A DNA stretch of 64,000 bases, from assembly GCA_900239685.1 (NCBI GenBank), contig OENT01000041.1, positions 218,739 to 282,738 of the forward strand, in the 5' to 3' direction. The position numbers were made by a program, and so were the translations under genes. The notes beneath the pieces were generated by a model. It saw only the letters and a list, made by a program, of their open reading frames with translations. It was not told the origin of the DNA and did no database searches. Shown in pieces: positions 13,695-25,992 of the stretch. The stretch's first letter is position 1; each line of letters opens with the position of its first letter. Source of the stretch: Rotaria macrura. Lineage: Eukaryota; Rotifera; Eurotatoria; Philodinida; Philodinidae.

Positions 13695-16329
13695 ATGTTT
13701 GACTGGCGACCATTCTTATTTGGTGGCTTCGCTTCAAGTGTTGCCGAATTGGGTAAAAGTTAATTCCATGCACAGTTGTTACATATTTCGATTTAACCTA
13801 AATAGCTAACAGTACGGGATTACTTTGTAATCCATTCAAGTATTCTTCACAAGTGATACAAGAGTTCTCAATTGAAAGATATTTTAAACCTAAATAGAAC
13901 AGAGAGACTGGTGTCATTGATAGTTGATAAGGTTCGAGTCAGAAAGCACAACGCTCGGTTAGAATTTTTCATTCAAAATATTTACTTTGGATCGATGTGA
14001 TTTTTGTAAAAGCATTTGAATTGGAAAATCCTCTACATACTTTTAAAATTTTTGAGATAAATTATTCATTTATCAATAGCGTTTTCTTTTTTCTCGTTTT
14101 ACTTCGTAAGAAACATTGTCGGCAAACAAGTGTTCGCCATTGATAAATGATTAAAAGGAAAACACGGATTTTTTTATCAAAACGTCAAGTTAATGAAAAT
14201 ATTTTGTTTCTTTGTCAGTTAAAGTTGCGAGAGTTCTTTCAAGAGAACTTTTATAAAAACGTAATTTTTTCTTTTTAAATCCATAGTATTCTACTGCAGA
14301 TATTTAAATCAAGCGTGATGCCAATTGATTGAGTGCTTGTTTCATTGTGTTACTTTTTCACCGAGGAATATTTTCTTGAAAGTTTTCAGAATTCTCAGTT
14401 CATTCGGTAGTGAAAACAAAATCAATACAAAACATATTCATTATCAACTAAGTCTAGAACCAATAAGAAATATCTAGGTTAAAAATGCTTCGAAAATAAT
14501 GAGTACAACAAAAGAGTCACGAAAAGAAAACATAACTTAAATTTCTTATGCAATTTATATTTAGCAACATTTCCAATTGATCTAACAAAAACTCGTCTAC
14601 AAATTCAAGGTCAAATATTCGATAATCCTAGTCAGAAATTACAATATGCTCAAAAGAAATATACAAATATGTTTCAGGCAGCTTATCGGTAATTTGTTTT
14701 CCTGAAAAAAAAAACAAATTGTAGACGTAAGAAAATCTAATTGCAATTGTTGATTTCTTTCAGAATCAGTCGAGAAGAAGGTGTACGAATGTTATATTCT
14801 GGGTATGAAATATTTTACTGGATTCTTTGCTCATATTGCGATTACAACTTTGAAAATTTTCAAATTCAACACATCAAAATTCATTGTTTCGTTTTTGATT
14901 TAGCGTTTCGGCAGCCTTATTACGTCAAGCCACATATGGAACAATAAAAATTGGTATATATCAACGGATGAAACGCATTTTTGCTGATGATATTCGAGGT
15001 TTGTATGTTGAAGCAAGAGAATCTTATCTAATCCGATAAGTATTTTATAGAAGAAAAACTTTATATCAATGTTTTTAATGGCATGTTTTCGGGTGCATTA
15101 GCTAATGCTATAGCAAATCCTACTGACTTATTAAAAGTAAGATAATTGTCAGTATTCACATGAATGACTATTGAATTCAGATTCGTATGCAAGCGAATCA
15201 TCCAAGTGTTCAAGGTCAGCGACTTTTTTCTGCGATGATCTCTATAGCAAAAATAGAAGGCATTCGAGGTCTTTGGAGTGTAAGTAGAATAATTGTAGAA
15301 TGAATATTATTTTTATTGTTTTTGTTTGTTTTTCTCTTGTCATACAGGGTGTTTTACCTACAGTTCAACGAGCAGCTATAGTCAGTGGTGTTGAATTGGC
15401 TGTCTATGATAGTGCGAAACAACAACTCATATGTCGATTTAATAGTTCAGATACAATTGGAACACATTTTCTTTCGTCATTTATTGCTGGTTTTGCTGGT
15501 GCTCTGACAAGTACACCGATTGATGTAGTACGAGTAAGTATCACCTCTAGTAATGAACAAAATCGAATGTCGTTGATCTCAGTTAGAGAAACACCGAAGT
15601 TCTAGTGCTCGTAATTTACCAATTGATGTCGAAGAGAAACGTGCAATATTCTATTCTATCAATTACAATCAAATTGAAAAATATTGAATGATCCCCTTTT
15701 GACTTCTTACACATCAACTATAAACGAATAATTTTATTTGCAAAGTTATTTTTTAAACGAAGATATTTAAATAGTTGTTGCTAAATAGTTTTATCTTAAG
15801 TTTAGAGAAGCTCAATACTAAAAATATGACGGTTAATTTGTGTTTAATTGAACCATTGAAAATATCAGATAGCATGGAAAATCGTTGATTTGTCACGTAT
15901 AGAACTGGACAAGATCAGCTTGCTCACATCGAATCATTTCTATCGATCATCTAATGTTTGTTTTCTTTTCATTTTTTTCAAAGACTCGTTTGATGAATCA
16001 AGTCAACTTACAGTCAAATATTCAGTTGAAATCAGCTTCCGTACCTTACAAAGGCATTATCGATTGTTTTGTAAAGGTAAGATTTATTTTCTTTTTCAAA
16101 AAAAGAACCACAAAAATAAAATAAACAAACAATCAACTATCATCGTTAACTACATTTTATCTAGACTACAAGAAATGAAGGCTTTCTTGCATTATACAAA
16201 GGTTTCTTTCCTTCGTGGCTTCGACTTGGTCCCTGGAACATTATTTTCTTCATTGTATTCGAACAATTAAAAACATTGAACAAAACTCTGGAGCACAGAA
16301 GTTCAATAAGAATCGATCAACATTTATAG
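13695..16329 (+). CDS. Mitochondrial carrier, SLC25A14/SLC25A30 (UCP-like) family
   Basis: Inner-mitochondrial-membrane solute carrier related to the brain/kidney carriers BMCP1 and KMCP1. Nine exons: 13695-13752, 14565-14688, 14764-14802, 14904-14998, 15051-15136, 15181-15279, 15348-15533, 15984-16076, 16165-16329; about 314 aa, with the expected three roughly 100-residue repeats. The carrier signatures [16 protein letters not shown] and PIDVVRTR are all present and in frame. The short first exon ([11 protein letters not shown]...) matches the family N-terminus almost from the start codon and lies in a different frame from a longer spurious reading of the same DNA. First intron is 812 bp, the rest mostly 44-450 bp. 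Ends with [11 protein letters not shown], typical of this subfamily, plus an extension of about 25 residues. Substrate cannot be told from sequence. Confidence 0.92.
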
Positions 16330-17250
16330 TTGCATCATCTACTATTTCCTTTCTTTAATAGTTATTGTCCTTCTTCTATTTCCATTCGTTCGTTGGATCT
16401 CATCTTCTCCTATCTTGTTATAACTTGTTATGTATTGATTTAAGATAGTCAGTAAAACATTAATCCAGCAAAAAACTAATGTAACTGTACAACGAATTGT
16501 GCTGTTTTCGTTTTTCTTTGTTGCATTTACACAAATTTATTGTTGTAAACATCGGTTCAATATATGAAATAAACAAGAAAAATCTCATGGATTCAAATGA
16601 TTGTGTTTGTTTCGGATTTGATACGTTATCTTGATTAGATATTACAATGGTGGTTGTATAGTATTTTGAAATAGAAGAGATGGTTAAAAAGAGATGCGTA
16701 TTGGCAAAAATGTACATTTTTAGATACTTAATTTTTATCTTAATCCTTAATTTTCATCTCCTGATTTGCGTACTTCCGACGACAATCCATCGGAACAGCG
16801 TTATTTCCGACCGGAATAGAGTAAGAAACTGGTAGCAGAAATTTCATTATAGAATTTGATCTTTCATTGTTCGAATTATTCCCCTCTTAATTCATCGAAG
16901 CGAATAAGTTGAGTTGCTTTAGATATTATATGAATCGAATATGCACGTTATATGGTAGCCGAAAGAGAAATCTGTTTTCGGCTGAATTAAATTAATGTAT
17001 TTGGTATACATCAACATCTTGCAATTGAATTCAATTGAAGCAAAGAAAAGAGTTTCAGGAATTTCGTTCTTAAGAAACGGGAACCAACTTGAAAATTGAT
17101 GTCCATGTGAAAATTTCTAAATACACTCGTTATTCCAACGTATATCAAGTTGAAACGAATTTTCGAGTTGTTAGGCACGTGGTGGACTTTAACATGGCAA
17201 GGCTCATAACAGATCATCATCATTATCAAGCAACTAAATCGTAAAACTAC
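16330..17250. other. 3' flank of carrier gene and intergenic DNA
   Basis: AT-rich. Holds a probable carrier polyadenylation signal at 16568 and otherwise no gene. Open frames at 16460-16717 and 17011-17271 (minus) have no recognisable similarity, and the second runs into the palindromic repeat. Confidence 0.5.
16568..16573 (+). promoter_or_regulatory. Probable carrier-gene polyadenylation signal
   Basis: AATAAA 239 bp past the stop codon of the mitochondrial carrier gene, the first such hexamer in its 3' flank. Confidence 0.4.
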
Positions 17251-17834
17251 ATATATATATGTTGGGGGCAAAATTGGGATTTGGTCAAATCTAAGATTTG
17301 ACCGGACAAAACTGGGATTCTAATTTTGACCGGACAAAATTAAGATCCCAAGATTGACCAGGAATTTTTCGGACAAANNNNNNNNNNNNNNNNNNNNNNN
17401 NNNNNNNNNNNNNNNNNNNNNNNNNNNNNNNNNNNNNNNNNNNNNNNNNNNNNNNNNNNNNNNNNNNNNNNNNNNNNNNNNNNNNNNNNNNNNNNNNNNN
17501 NNNNNNNNNNNNNNNNNNNNNNNNNNNNNNNNNNNNNNNNNNNNNNNNNNNNNNNNNNNNNNNNNNNNNNNNNNNNNNNNNNNNNNNNNNNNNNNNNNNN
17601 NNNNNNNNNNNNNNNNNNNNNNNNNNNNNNNNNNNNNNNNNNNNNNNNNNNNNNNNNNNNNNNNNNNNNNNNNNNNNNNNNNNNNNNNNNNNNNNNNNNN
17701 NNNNNNNTTTGTCCGAAAAATTCCTGGTCAATCTTGGGATCTTAATTTTGTCCGGTCAAAATTAGAATCCCAGTTTTGTCCGGTCAAATCTTAGATTTGA
17801 CCAAATCCCAATTTTGCCCCCAACATATATATAT
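17251..17834. mobile_element. Palindromic (foldback) repeat around a 330-bp assembly gap
   Basis: The 127 bases 17251-17377 are repeated in perfect inverted orientation at 17708-17834, with the 330-base run of N at 17378-17707 exactly between them. Each arm starts in an (AT)n tract followed by GTTGGGGGCAAAATTGGGAT and contains repeated GACCGGACAAAA units, so it is internally repetitive as well. Long terminal inverted repeats inserted in an AT run fit a foldback or MITE-type DNA element whose centre did not assemble; a longer transposon with an unresolved core is possible. Equal arm ends at both gap edges could also come from gap-filling at a hairpin. No coding sequence is visible. Confidence 0.7.
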
Positions 17835-17835
17835 A

Positions 17836-20800
17836 TGATTTATTTGTGTTTCAATTTCTAATGTTTGAATTCAGCAGTAGAAGTAAGAAATATGGTAATA
17901 AAATCAATACAATTCATATCTGTGATACTTGCTGATAATATTAAATAATTTCTATAACGTGAAAATTCTTACTGATCTTTCGTTTCATCCGAAGAATTTT
18001 TTTTTTGACAAACAAAAGTGTCATCGTTTTAAAATCTGCATATGAGATGATCGAATTGTCTAATTATCCTTCTAATGAATCTATATACTTTACGAGAAAG
18101 AAGTTCGACAATATCCTCATTGGTATACTCATTGACTTCTTCAATATAAAACGTTTTCAAGAAAATCAATGGCCGAAAAACAAAACCACTCCTCTTTTTT
18201 GGAATACAAAGTAATTGTTCGGACGCTGGCCATTACATATTTCATCAAGTTAATTTTAGAACGATTGATAAAATCTAATTGATCGTAAGGAACAAGAATT
18301 GTATTTCAACTAGGATTTTATAGAGTCGAGATATATGTTTTCGTAGACGAAACCACAACACATCGATTCATACCGTTTCGTTATTAAAATTAAGAAAATA
18401 AAAATACCAGAAGACATATGGCATTGAATATTACTTGAAAAATACAAGATTGTTTACAAGATAGTTTCTGTCGCTGCACCTGAAAAATTCACATCTATTA
18501 TTTTTTTTCAACATGTCTTTCATTAGAGAAGCAATCGAAGTTTCTTTATTTCTTCTGGGAAAAATTAAACTCGAAAAAAGAGATTTATAGATATCTAATT
18601 GTATTAAAACTTTCATCGATTTTTAATTTTTCAACAAATCCTTCATTCGACGTAGAGAGATCAATGAAAAAAGCTACACACTAGACTACGTTTGATTAGT
18701 ACTCATTTTCTTGAAATCGCATACATATTTTCGAACAAAATAACGATTGTAAATGCTCAGTAAAAGATTGCGACTTATTTCTCACCGTACGAATCTTGAT
18801 GCTGCCTATTGCTCATTTTCATCAGCAAGCACAACTAACATCCGACATTTGCCAAAACTTTGATTGGAATTTAAATATTTCGAATACGTCGGTCAGTTTT
18901 AATAATCATGAATATCGATCCGACCTATTTTTAACAGAGTTATTTACTTTTTTTAATTCAGAAGACTAGAAATGTTCGGATCTATTTTTAGTTCGTCGTT
19001 AGTAAAATTGAAGTTTTAAAATATAGGCTACCCTTGATCTAATTACATAGAACGAATTCTACAATATTAAAGGTGTATATCATATACATTTGTTCTGTAC
19101 TTCGAGTCAGTTAAAAAGTTAATCACCACTGTTTTTGTTCTATTCTCTAAACGAATGAATCGAGTCTATTGAGTTGCATCAGAAAAATGATGACTTAACC
19201 TGGATCAAAAACGATCTCAAGAAAATTGCCGAAAATGCCTCGATTTGCAAATATTAAGAAATACTGCATCAAAATTAACAATGCTTGCTTACTAGCGTCA
19301 CATCATTCAAGATTAATTTGAACCGTTGTTGTTTTTCGTAGAAGTTCCAGCATACTCTCTCTATCTCTGAAAAGTACGAGAAAAGAAGAAAAATCCATTG
19401 TTAAATTTTGAAATTTGAAAATTATGATAAATGAACGTCATACACAATTCATATCCCAAATTCGTAAGGTTGCTAATGAAAATTTGTTTCAATGCGACCT
19501 AAACATGTTTAATCTTGTGAACTTACAAGACAATGAATCTTAATGTTTGGAATGAACATCAATTATTAAGATTTCCAAGACAATAAATCGCCATGCCTTG
19601 ATATGCAATAGTTTTTATATCATAAACACAAGAGAAAAAAAATACAAAATTGTCACCTATCAATATTGAGAAATGATCTAGATTTGCGCTGCTAAATCAT
19701 TCAAGCCGGCTACTATTATAATTTAGTACACTAAATCCATAATTACAAGTCATGTTTATTATCTAAACTGGTGATAATAGTAATGATTGGTATGTGTCAT
19801 GAAGAAAAATCTAATACGAATATGAAAAACAATCGGGGTACAGTCATAGTTACCAGGACGAGTAAGATGACTTTGAAAATCAAGAAATATTTGTGGCAAA
19901 AATGAAAGTTAATCGAAAAAACCTCATTTATTTTTCCAGTATTGACTATCTTGAAAAATGCAAATACTAGCATATCTACGAAATATCACTGATTTAGTTG
20001 ACATTGTATTGCTTTGATGACGCTACAGAAAGTATGTAAGCTTGTTAATTCGATCAAATAATATATTATCAATAGAATTATCTTTGCATCACACCTGAAA
20101 CATGCATGCTCTATTTTCAAAGTAGATATTTTCGAACACTTCGAATTTCTATAAAAATTTCTCACATTACAATACAAATCATTGCTCAAAAAAGCATTTC
20201 CTCAATCGAATTACTCATCACTCGATATATTTTCGCATAAAACAATAATCTCATGCAAAGATAATTATTACCATCGAAATGGTTCTCCTTTCGATATAAT
20301 ACGAAGTTTTACAAGATTCATTGAAAAGAGAATTGTTTTTGTCATCAAATAAACTAGAAACTTAATTGTATCTTATTAAAAGAATCAACATCGAACACAT
20401 GCCATTTCGTCTTAGTGAAATATATTTTCAATGAAACATATGAAAGTATATTAAAAAAAAAGAATGTTACATAATTGATGTACAACATATTTCAACAGGT
20501 ACAATCAATTAATAGAGTATAAAGTTTTGGAACGAAGTCCATAGAACATCTCTCTCTGCATGTTCAATTATAACAAATTCTTTGAGTGAACCAACTTCGT
20601 CATTTTGTTTTGTTACGCCATCGTAAGAAATGAATAGATTATATTGAACGAATAATCATCTATATCCATCCAGACTTAGAATAAACTCTTGAAATATAAA
20701 ATTGAATATTATTTAGAAAGATGATTGACTACATTTTCATTGTCAATCATATTTCATTCCAAAATGATTTAGTTTACCAAACTCGTAGTTATTAATATTA

Positions 20801-21773
20801 TTTAACAAATAGACTTCCAGAAAAAATATTCTAAATTCATTTTTTTCTTTCTCAAATATCGAACTATTTTCTGACTCTAGACGAAACTTAACATTTGTGA
20901 TAGTAATTTTTAAATGCTATGAATATTTCGGTGTAAGTCTAAAAGCTATTCATTTATAAAAGTGAAAATTATTTTCGCGAAGAGAAACCTTCATGATAAT
21001 CAGCATCACGTGACATGAATGTATTTTATTCGGTCATTGCCACCTTATACGACCATCAGGGACTTTCCACATGAACAAGTTGATGCACGATAGAACACAC
21101 AGTTATGCTTTATCTCGTCTTTAGTTAACATACGAAATATCGAATGTCATTCATGAAGATATAATCTTCAACTGTAGTACAAGCAATTAATAAAAAAAGT
21201 GAAATACTTCTGTTTATTAACATCAATACTCCGCGAGAGTAGGTTGCAATCGAAGCGATGGAAATTTAATTGCTCATTCATGACAATATTATTTGGATAT
21301 GTGATTAAGAAAAGGGTTTATTGTTAATAATGCTATGAAGGACATATCAATCAATGAAAGAGGTAATAAATATTACCTTTTTTAGATATGTCAACTTGTG
21401 ATGAAATAGGCAATAATTTATCTAGATAATTGGAGAAAACTTAATTTCTTTTTCTCATGCTGTCTTACGTATTTCATTTTCTTATCGTTTATTTTCAAGG
21501 ATTTTGTTTTTCGCATGCATAGCAATATAGCCATCTCATGTCGTATCGTGCGCATATGAGACTCATCTTCCACAAGCAATCAAAGGTCTATGTCATACTT
21601 AACAGGTCAAATTTATTGATAAGGATTATTATTGTCTTTCGTTTTCTTTAGCTTTGCAATTTCTCATCTATATATATGCTCTGCATGAAACACAAACAAA
21701 CCGACAGTGAAAATATCATATTTTATAATATTAAATACGCAGCTGATAATTTGCTCTTATATATCATTATTAG
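17836..21773. other. Intergenic, no gene seen
   Basis: Nearly 4 kb of AT-rich DNA. The open frames here (18005-18214 plus; 18431-18616 and 19986-20189 minus) are short and give translations with no domain or matching neighbouring exons. No repeat or RNA gene is recognised. The rightmost part contains the promoter region of the bZIP gene, but I cannot identify an element in it. Confidence 0.5.
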
Positions 21774-22407
21774 ATGATATTAAAAGAAGAATCGTTTGAG
21801 ACAACTGTGATAAAAGAAGAAAATGCTAGTAGTAACATCAAGCAGGTATTGAAAATGAAACAGTTCATATTCTTCATAGCTACAATTAATCGTTGTAATA
21901 TGTATCTATTAGGACAACAAATCAAACATAATTAGCACCTATAAAAGATCTAATTCGAGTTCTGGGTCTTTTATTGTTGACTATGGTCCGATTCGTGTTC
22001 GCCATCGACGAAGTCAATCTCAAACGCTGGCAACAGGTCGTCGATCAAAAGATGAGCCATTATATGGCGAAGAAGCAGTAAAGCGTGATATACGACGGGC
22101 AAAAAATCGACTAGCTGCTCGTCATTTGAAACGGGCGAGAGATGAAATCGAAGATAATCTTCTTCAAACGATTAAAGAACTTGAACAGGAACAATTTACA
22201 TTGCAAGAACAACACAAAAAATTGGAAGATAGAAAAGCACAATTAACGAGGGCAGTATATAATGCCAGACAAGCTCCATTCATTCCATTAGTTGCTGATA
22301 TAAATATTCCGGTATTTTTTGAACCACAACAGCGACGTGATCTCTTAATTGACTTGCAGCCATTATTAAAAGTTCTCGATGACCAATCGCTTGAGTCTGA
22401 AAATTAA
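21774..22407 (+). CDS. bZIP transcription factor
   Basis: Predicted nuclear DNA-binding dimer. Two exons, 21774-21845 and 21913-22407, with a 67-bp intron; 188 aa. Basic region at about residues 82-99 with the signature N89-R-L-A-A-R and Lys97 at the N-x7-R/K position. The leucine zipper is exactly canonical: Leu107, 114, 121, 128 and 135, the first 10 residues after Lys97. An N-terminal stretch rich in Ser and Arg precedes it. The C-terminal 45 residues (APFIPLVADI..., then RRDLLIDLQPLL) are hydrophobic/acidic and could be an activation or dimerisation segment. I cannot place it in a named bZIP subfamily. A polyadenylation signal is present at 22447. Splice sites are GT/AG and frame is kept; the start ATG is the first in the frame of exon 1. 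Confidence 0.85.
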
Positions 22408-22446
22408 TTTTGTATCTTTCTTTTGTTTATAATATGATGAAGATTT

Positions 22447-22452
22447 AATAAA
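22447..22452 (+). promoter_or_regulatory. Probable bZIP polyadenylation signal
   Basis: AATAAA 40 bp after the bZIP stop codon. Confidence 0.5.
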
Positions 22453-25400
22453 AGTTAAATTAGTATCATTTGAAATGAAACAATATACAAGAAAAACTAT
22501 CATATTATCTATATGAAGAACCCTCGACAACAACAGTATTCTTGCATTTTATATGTTCATTCCACATGTGAATGTCAACAATCATTAACATAAACGTTTC
22601 AATACTCGAAATCTTTTCATTGAGAAGATTATCAACATGAACTTGACACGAAAAAGAAATATTATATTTTTACGACAAACAGTGTTAAAAAGAAATAATC
22701 CATAACAATTATTCATCCAACTAATCATCGAGCTTTTTATGCAAGGTGTGAATCCGAAACAGAACACAATAACTTATCGTCATATATTAAAATATGGATC
22801 GATTCATGTTTTTTATAAGATTAACGTTAGTGAAGTTTGTTCTTTTCGATGAATCGAAAATATATGCTTGATAGACAAGCAAATAATTCCACTTTGAGTG
22901 TTTGATTGGTTTTATCATAGTTTTCCCTCATGGAAATGCAAGTCTTTTCAATGTTATTCATATGCACAATACAATTGTTATGATGCAAAATAGATACGAC
23001 TTTTAGGATTTGTTTGAAGAACTACTTAACATGAATGAAGTATGAATTTAGCTCTATCGAATCATTTTCTTTTTCGAAGTACACAATGTCTACTGGATGA
23101 TTAGAACCAAAACCAAACCAGCGATATACGATTCACTGATTCTCATCTATATTAGGTGTGATAATAGCAATTAGAGCTCATCGAAACGATTAATTTCAAA
23201 ACTGGACTTGTTGGACTCGACGGCTGTTAGTCACATATTGTTACAATACGATCCACAGTTCAACCTAATCATATGCTATCTAGTGATTCTTTCTATAGAA
23301 ATGACACAGATGAAAATTGATCAGGTCAATTTTCATCAAATTACAAATCTTTAAATATGTTTATATTCGTGTATGGTACACCAGTAAGCAAAGTAGAATC
23401 AATCATACTCGTAGTTCTATGTTAAATGAAAGAAAAGTATTCGAAAACAACTGAAAACATTTAAATATGCATGATAAGAGGTTGTTTTTAGGCGAAATAT
23501 CTATTCAAACAATTTATTCTTTAGTCCGAGTTAGATAAATTTCTTAAAATCATAAAAACCCAAGTTGTACTCGTGAATGTAAAAGAAACAACATGATTTA
23601 TAATTTCACACAGATGTGCTCAACTGGAGTCTGTGCTTGTTATTGATGGCTAAAGAAATTTCTATCTTAGTCAGCAAAACATGTAGAATAATGCTAGTCA
23701 CATTTTATTTGCCTTCAGGAATTATAAAAAATATTATAGCTTAATTAAAAGATACCTTATGTTATTTGCATACTAAAATTTAAAATAGTATTCTTATCAG
23801 TTTTCTTACTGCTGGATTTACTTCGACTATTTTGTTCTACTAAATTAGCAAGCGGTAATTCAAGTATATGTATTATTTTCTTTATAGTGAAACATTTAAA
23901 AGATTATCTTGAATGAAGTTATTTACTATTATTACTATAATATACTCTTCAATCTCGCTTTGTTACCTGATCATATATTTTTATTAAACAAAAATCGTTG
24001 ATATTGATAGAAACAGTCAGATTTAATTCAGGTGACGTTTATGAAAGTTCCTCATTGGTAGTCATCAACCTTTTTTTATTGAAATATGACTCTTTACATT
24101 CAGCTTTTAATCCATTGGATTTCACAAAAATATTAAAATGATTTCTTAAAACGCAAATTAACAAAATGTTCGTGATAAATTTCTTCTGTTCTTATCATAT
24201 GTGGATTTCATATTGATATGAACTTGATATGTTTTACATACATATGTATTATTCATTACGGTCTATTTCGTGCTATTTTCGCAGAAATCTCTGGACTATG
24301 TTTTTTATCTACTATATCCAAAATTTTTTCTTAATTACATTTTATGTATTATTCACCTGTGTCAAATTTTGATTCACTATCCCATAATTACCATTAAAAT
24401 TGACTCCGCCTCCCTCATGTTATGATTTGAATTCCTCACAAGCAAAAATATCGCGATATATCGTTGTTGATCAGTTTTTACAGTGCTTATCTATGATATA
24501 AAGTTTATCTTCAATTTTGGTGACGGATTTGGACGGCTCGAATGATACAGAATGCTAAGACCCATCCGGGTTACAGTGTTATATTCGGATGTTTCCCATT
24601 TATTTAGAAATAAACATTACAATAGACATATGATTTTATGCGAGATCAATAATTCATAAAAGTTCAATAGCGATAAGCCGATGAACAAGTCGATTCGAAT
24701 TTCAAATGCTGACTGCCTGACATACTTCACTGATACAATACTGTTGCGTAAAATATTATATTGAACAGATATATAGAAAAAAGACTAATTCGAATTTATG
24801 TTCGACAGTCTCTGAATTATTAGCACCCTGTTTTATGTATTTTATGTGCTTGGATTGTTGAAAATTACAAAACGGTTGCAACAAACCGATATCAGAAAAA
24901 ACAAAATCACTCACACTTCTTGACCACTACCTTTTTTACTTTGTACCTATATGAACTATTGATATTTGTAAGCAGCTTCACTCTGTAACATTATAAGTAA
25001 AAAAGACTATGATCCATTTTATTGATCCATTGAATATCCTGAAAATCTCAGCTAAAGAGCATGGTCCTTCTTTGAAGTATTCTATTTTCAAAAGAGACCA
25101 CATCATGGGAATGTTCCATGGAACATAACTACTTTTCACAAGTTCAACTCTTTAAAATAGTTTGATTTTTCTATGAATTTATGCTGCGGAGCCGTCTCTT
25201 TTCAACAGTGAAAATTGCACCCTTCTATCATGTTTCTGTCAAACGTTATGCACCACAGGTCTTCTTTTTGAAATCAATGTAATAGTATTGCAGTTTCGTC
25301 ATGTTAACTGAAAAAATTCTAGCGTTTACTTCTTTTCTATGAATCATATGATTATTATATTTCAAGATGATATTCAATATTGCATTTTGTTTGATTTCAA

Positions 25401-25992
25401 CAGACAATCTTTCAATTGATACTATGCTGGGATAACAACGATTCAGTATATCTTTATATCTACATATATTTGAGGTGTACTTATGTCTCTCTTTGACAGA
25501 TAGGTGATTTATCGAGTTAATTTAATAGAAAAATTTCCATTAGATATTTTATTTATTACTTGCTTTCATTATCATTATCTTTCATCGTTATTCTTCATTC
25601 GAATCTTATTGCATTATCATAATATCGTTTATGAACGCCATCTGTTTTATTCCACATCGTTTGTATACTACTGTGACAAGACATGACTACCAATCGTATT
25701 CAACTAAATGTTTTTGTTTTCACGAGTGAAAAAACATACTTTCTTTATTTTGTGTTCTCCTATCTCTTAGAAATTTTTTCTTGATTATTTGTGACACCGG
25801 ATGAAAGATTTAGCTCGATTCATCGTTACTTGTTAATTTGATAATGCAGCCTTTGTACTTGAACAGGAAAAAGCTAAACATTTATTTATTTGTGTTTTGA
25901 GAATCATATATACGTATATATATATATGCAGATGGGTTTATATAAAAAAAACCTCTAATAATATTTTAGATAAATAGGACAAAAGAAAGAAA
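22453..25992. other. Intergenic, no gene seen
   Basis: About 3.5 kb of AT-rich DNA. The open frames at 22585-22767 (minus) and 25504-25686 (plus) have no recognisable domain and no supporting exons. The last 200 bases lead into COPS3 and contain a short (AT)n tract near 25915. Confidence 0.5.

Noticed and set aside
13546..13809. 87-codon frame after APRT
   Set aside because: Its second half overlaps, in another frame, the true first exon of the mitochondrial carrier (13695-13752), which matches that family.
13925..13945. GGTTCGAGTC, a tRNA B-box-like sequence
   Set aside because: No matching A box or acceptor stem at the right distance; lies in intron 1 of the carrier gene.
17291..17794. 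Identical 146-codon frames on both strands
   Set aside because: They are produced by reading through the run of N between the two inverted arms; no real protein is implied.
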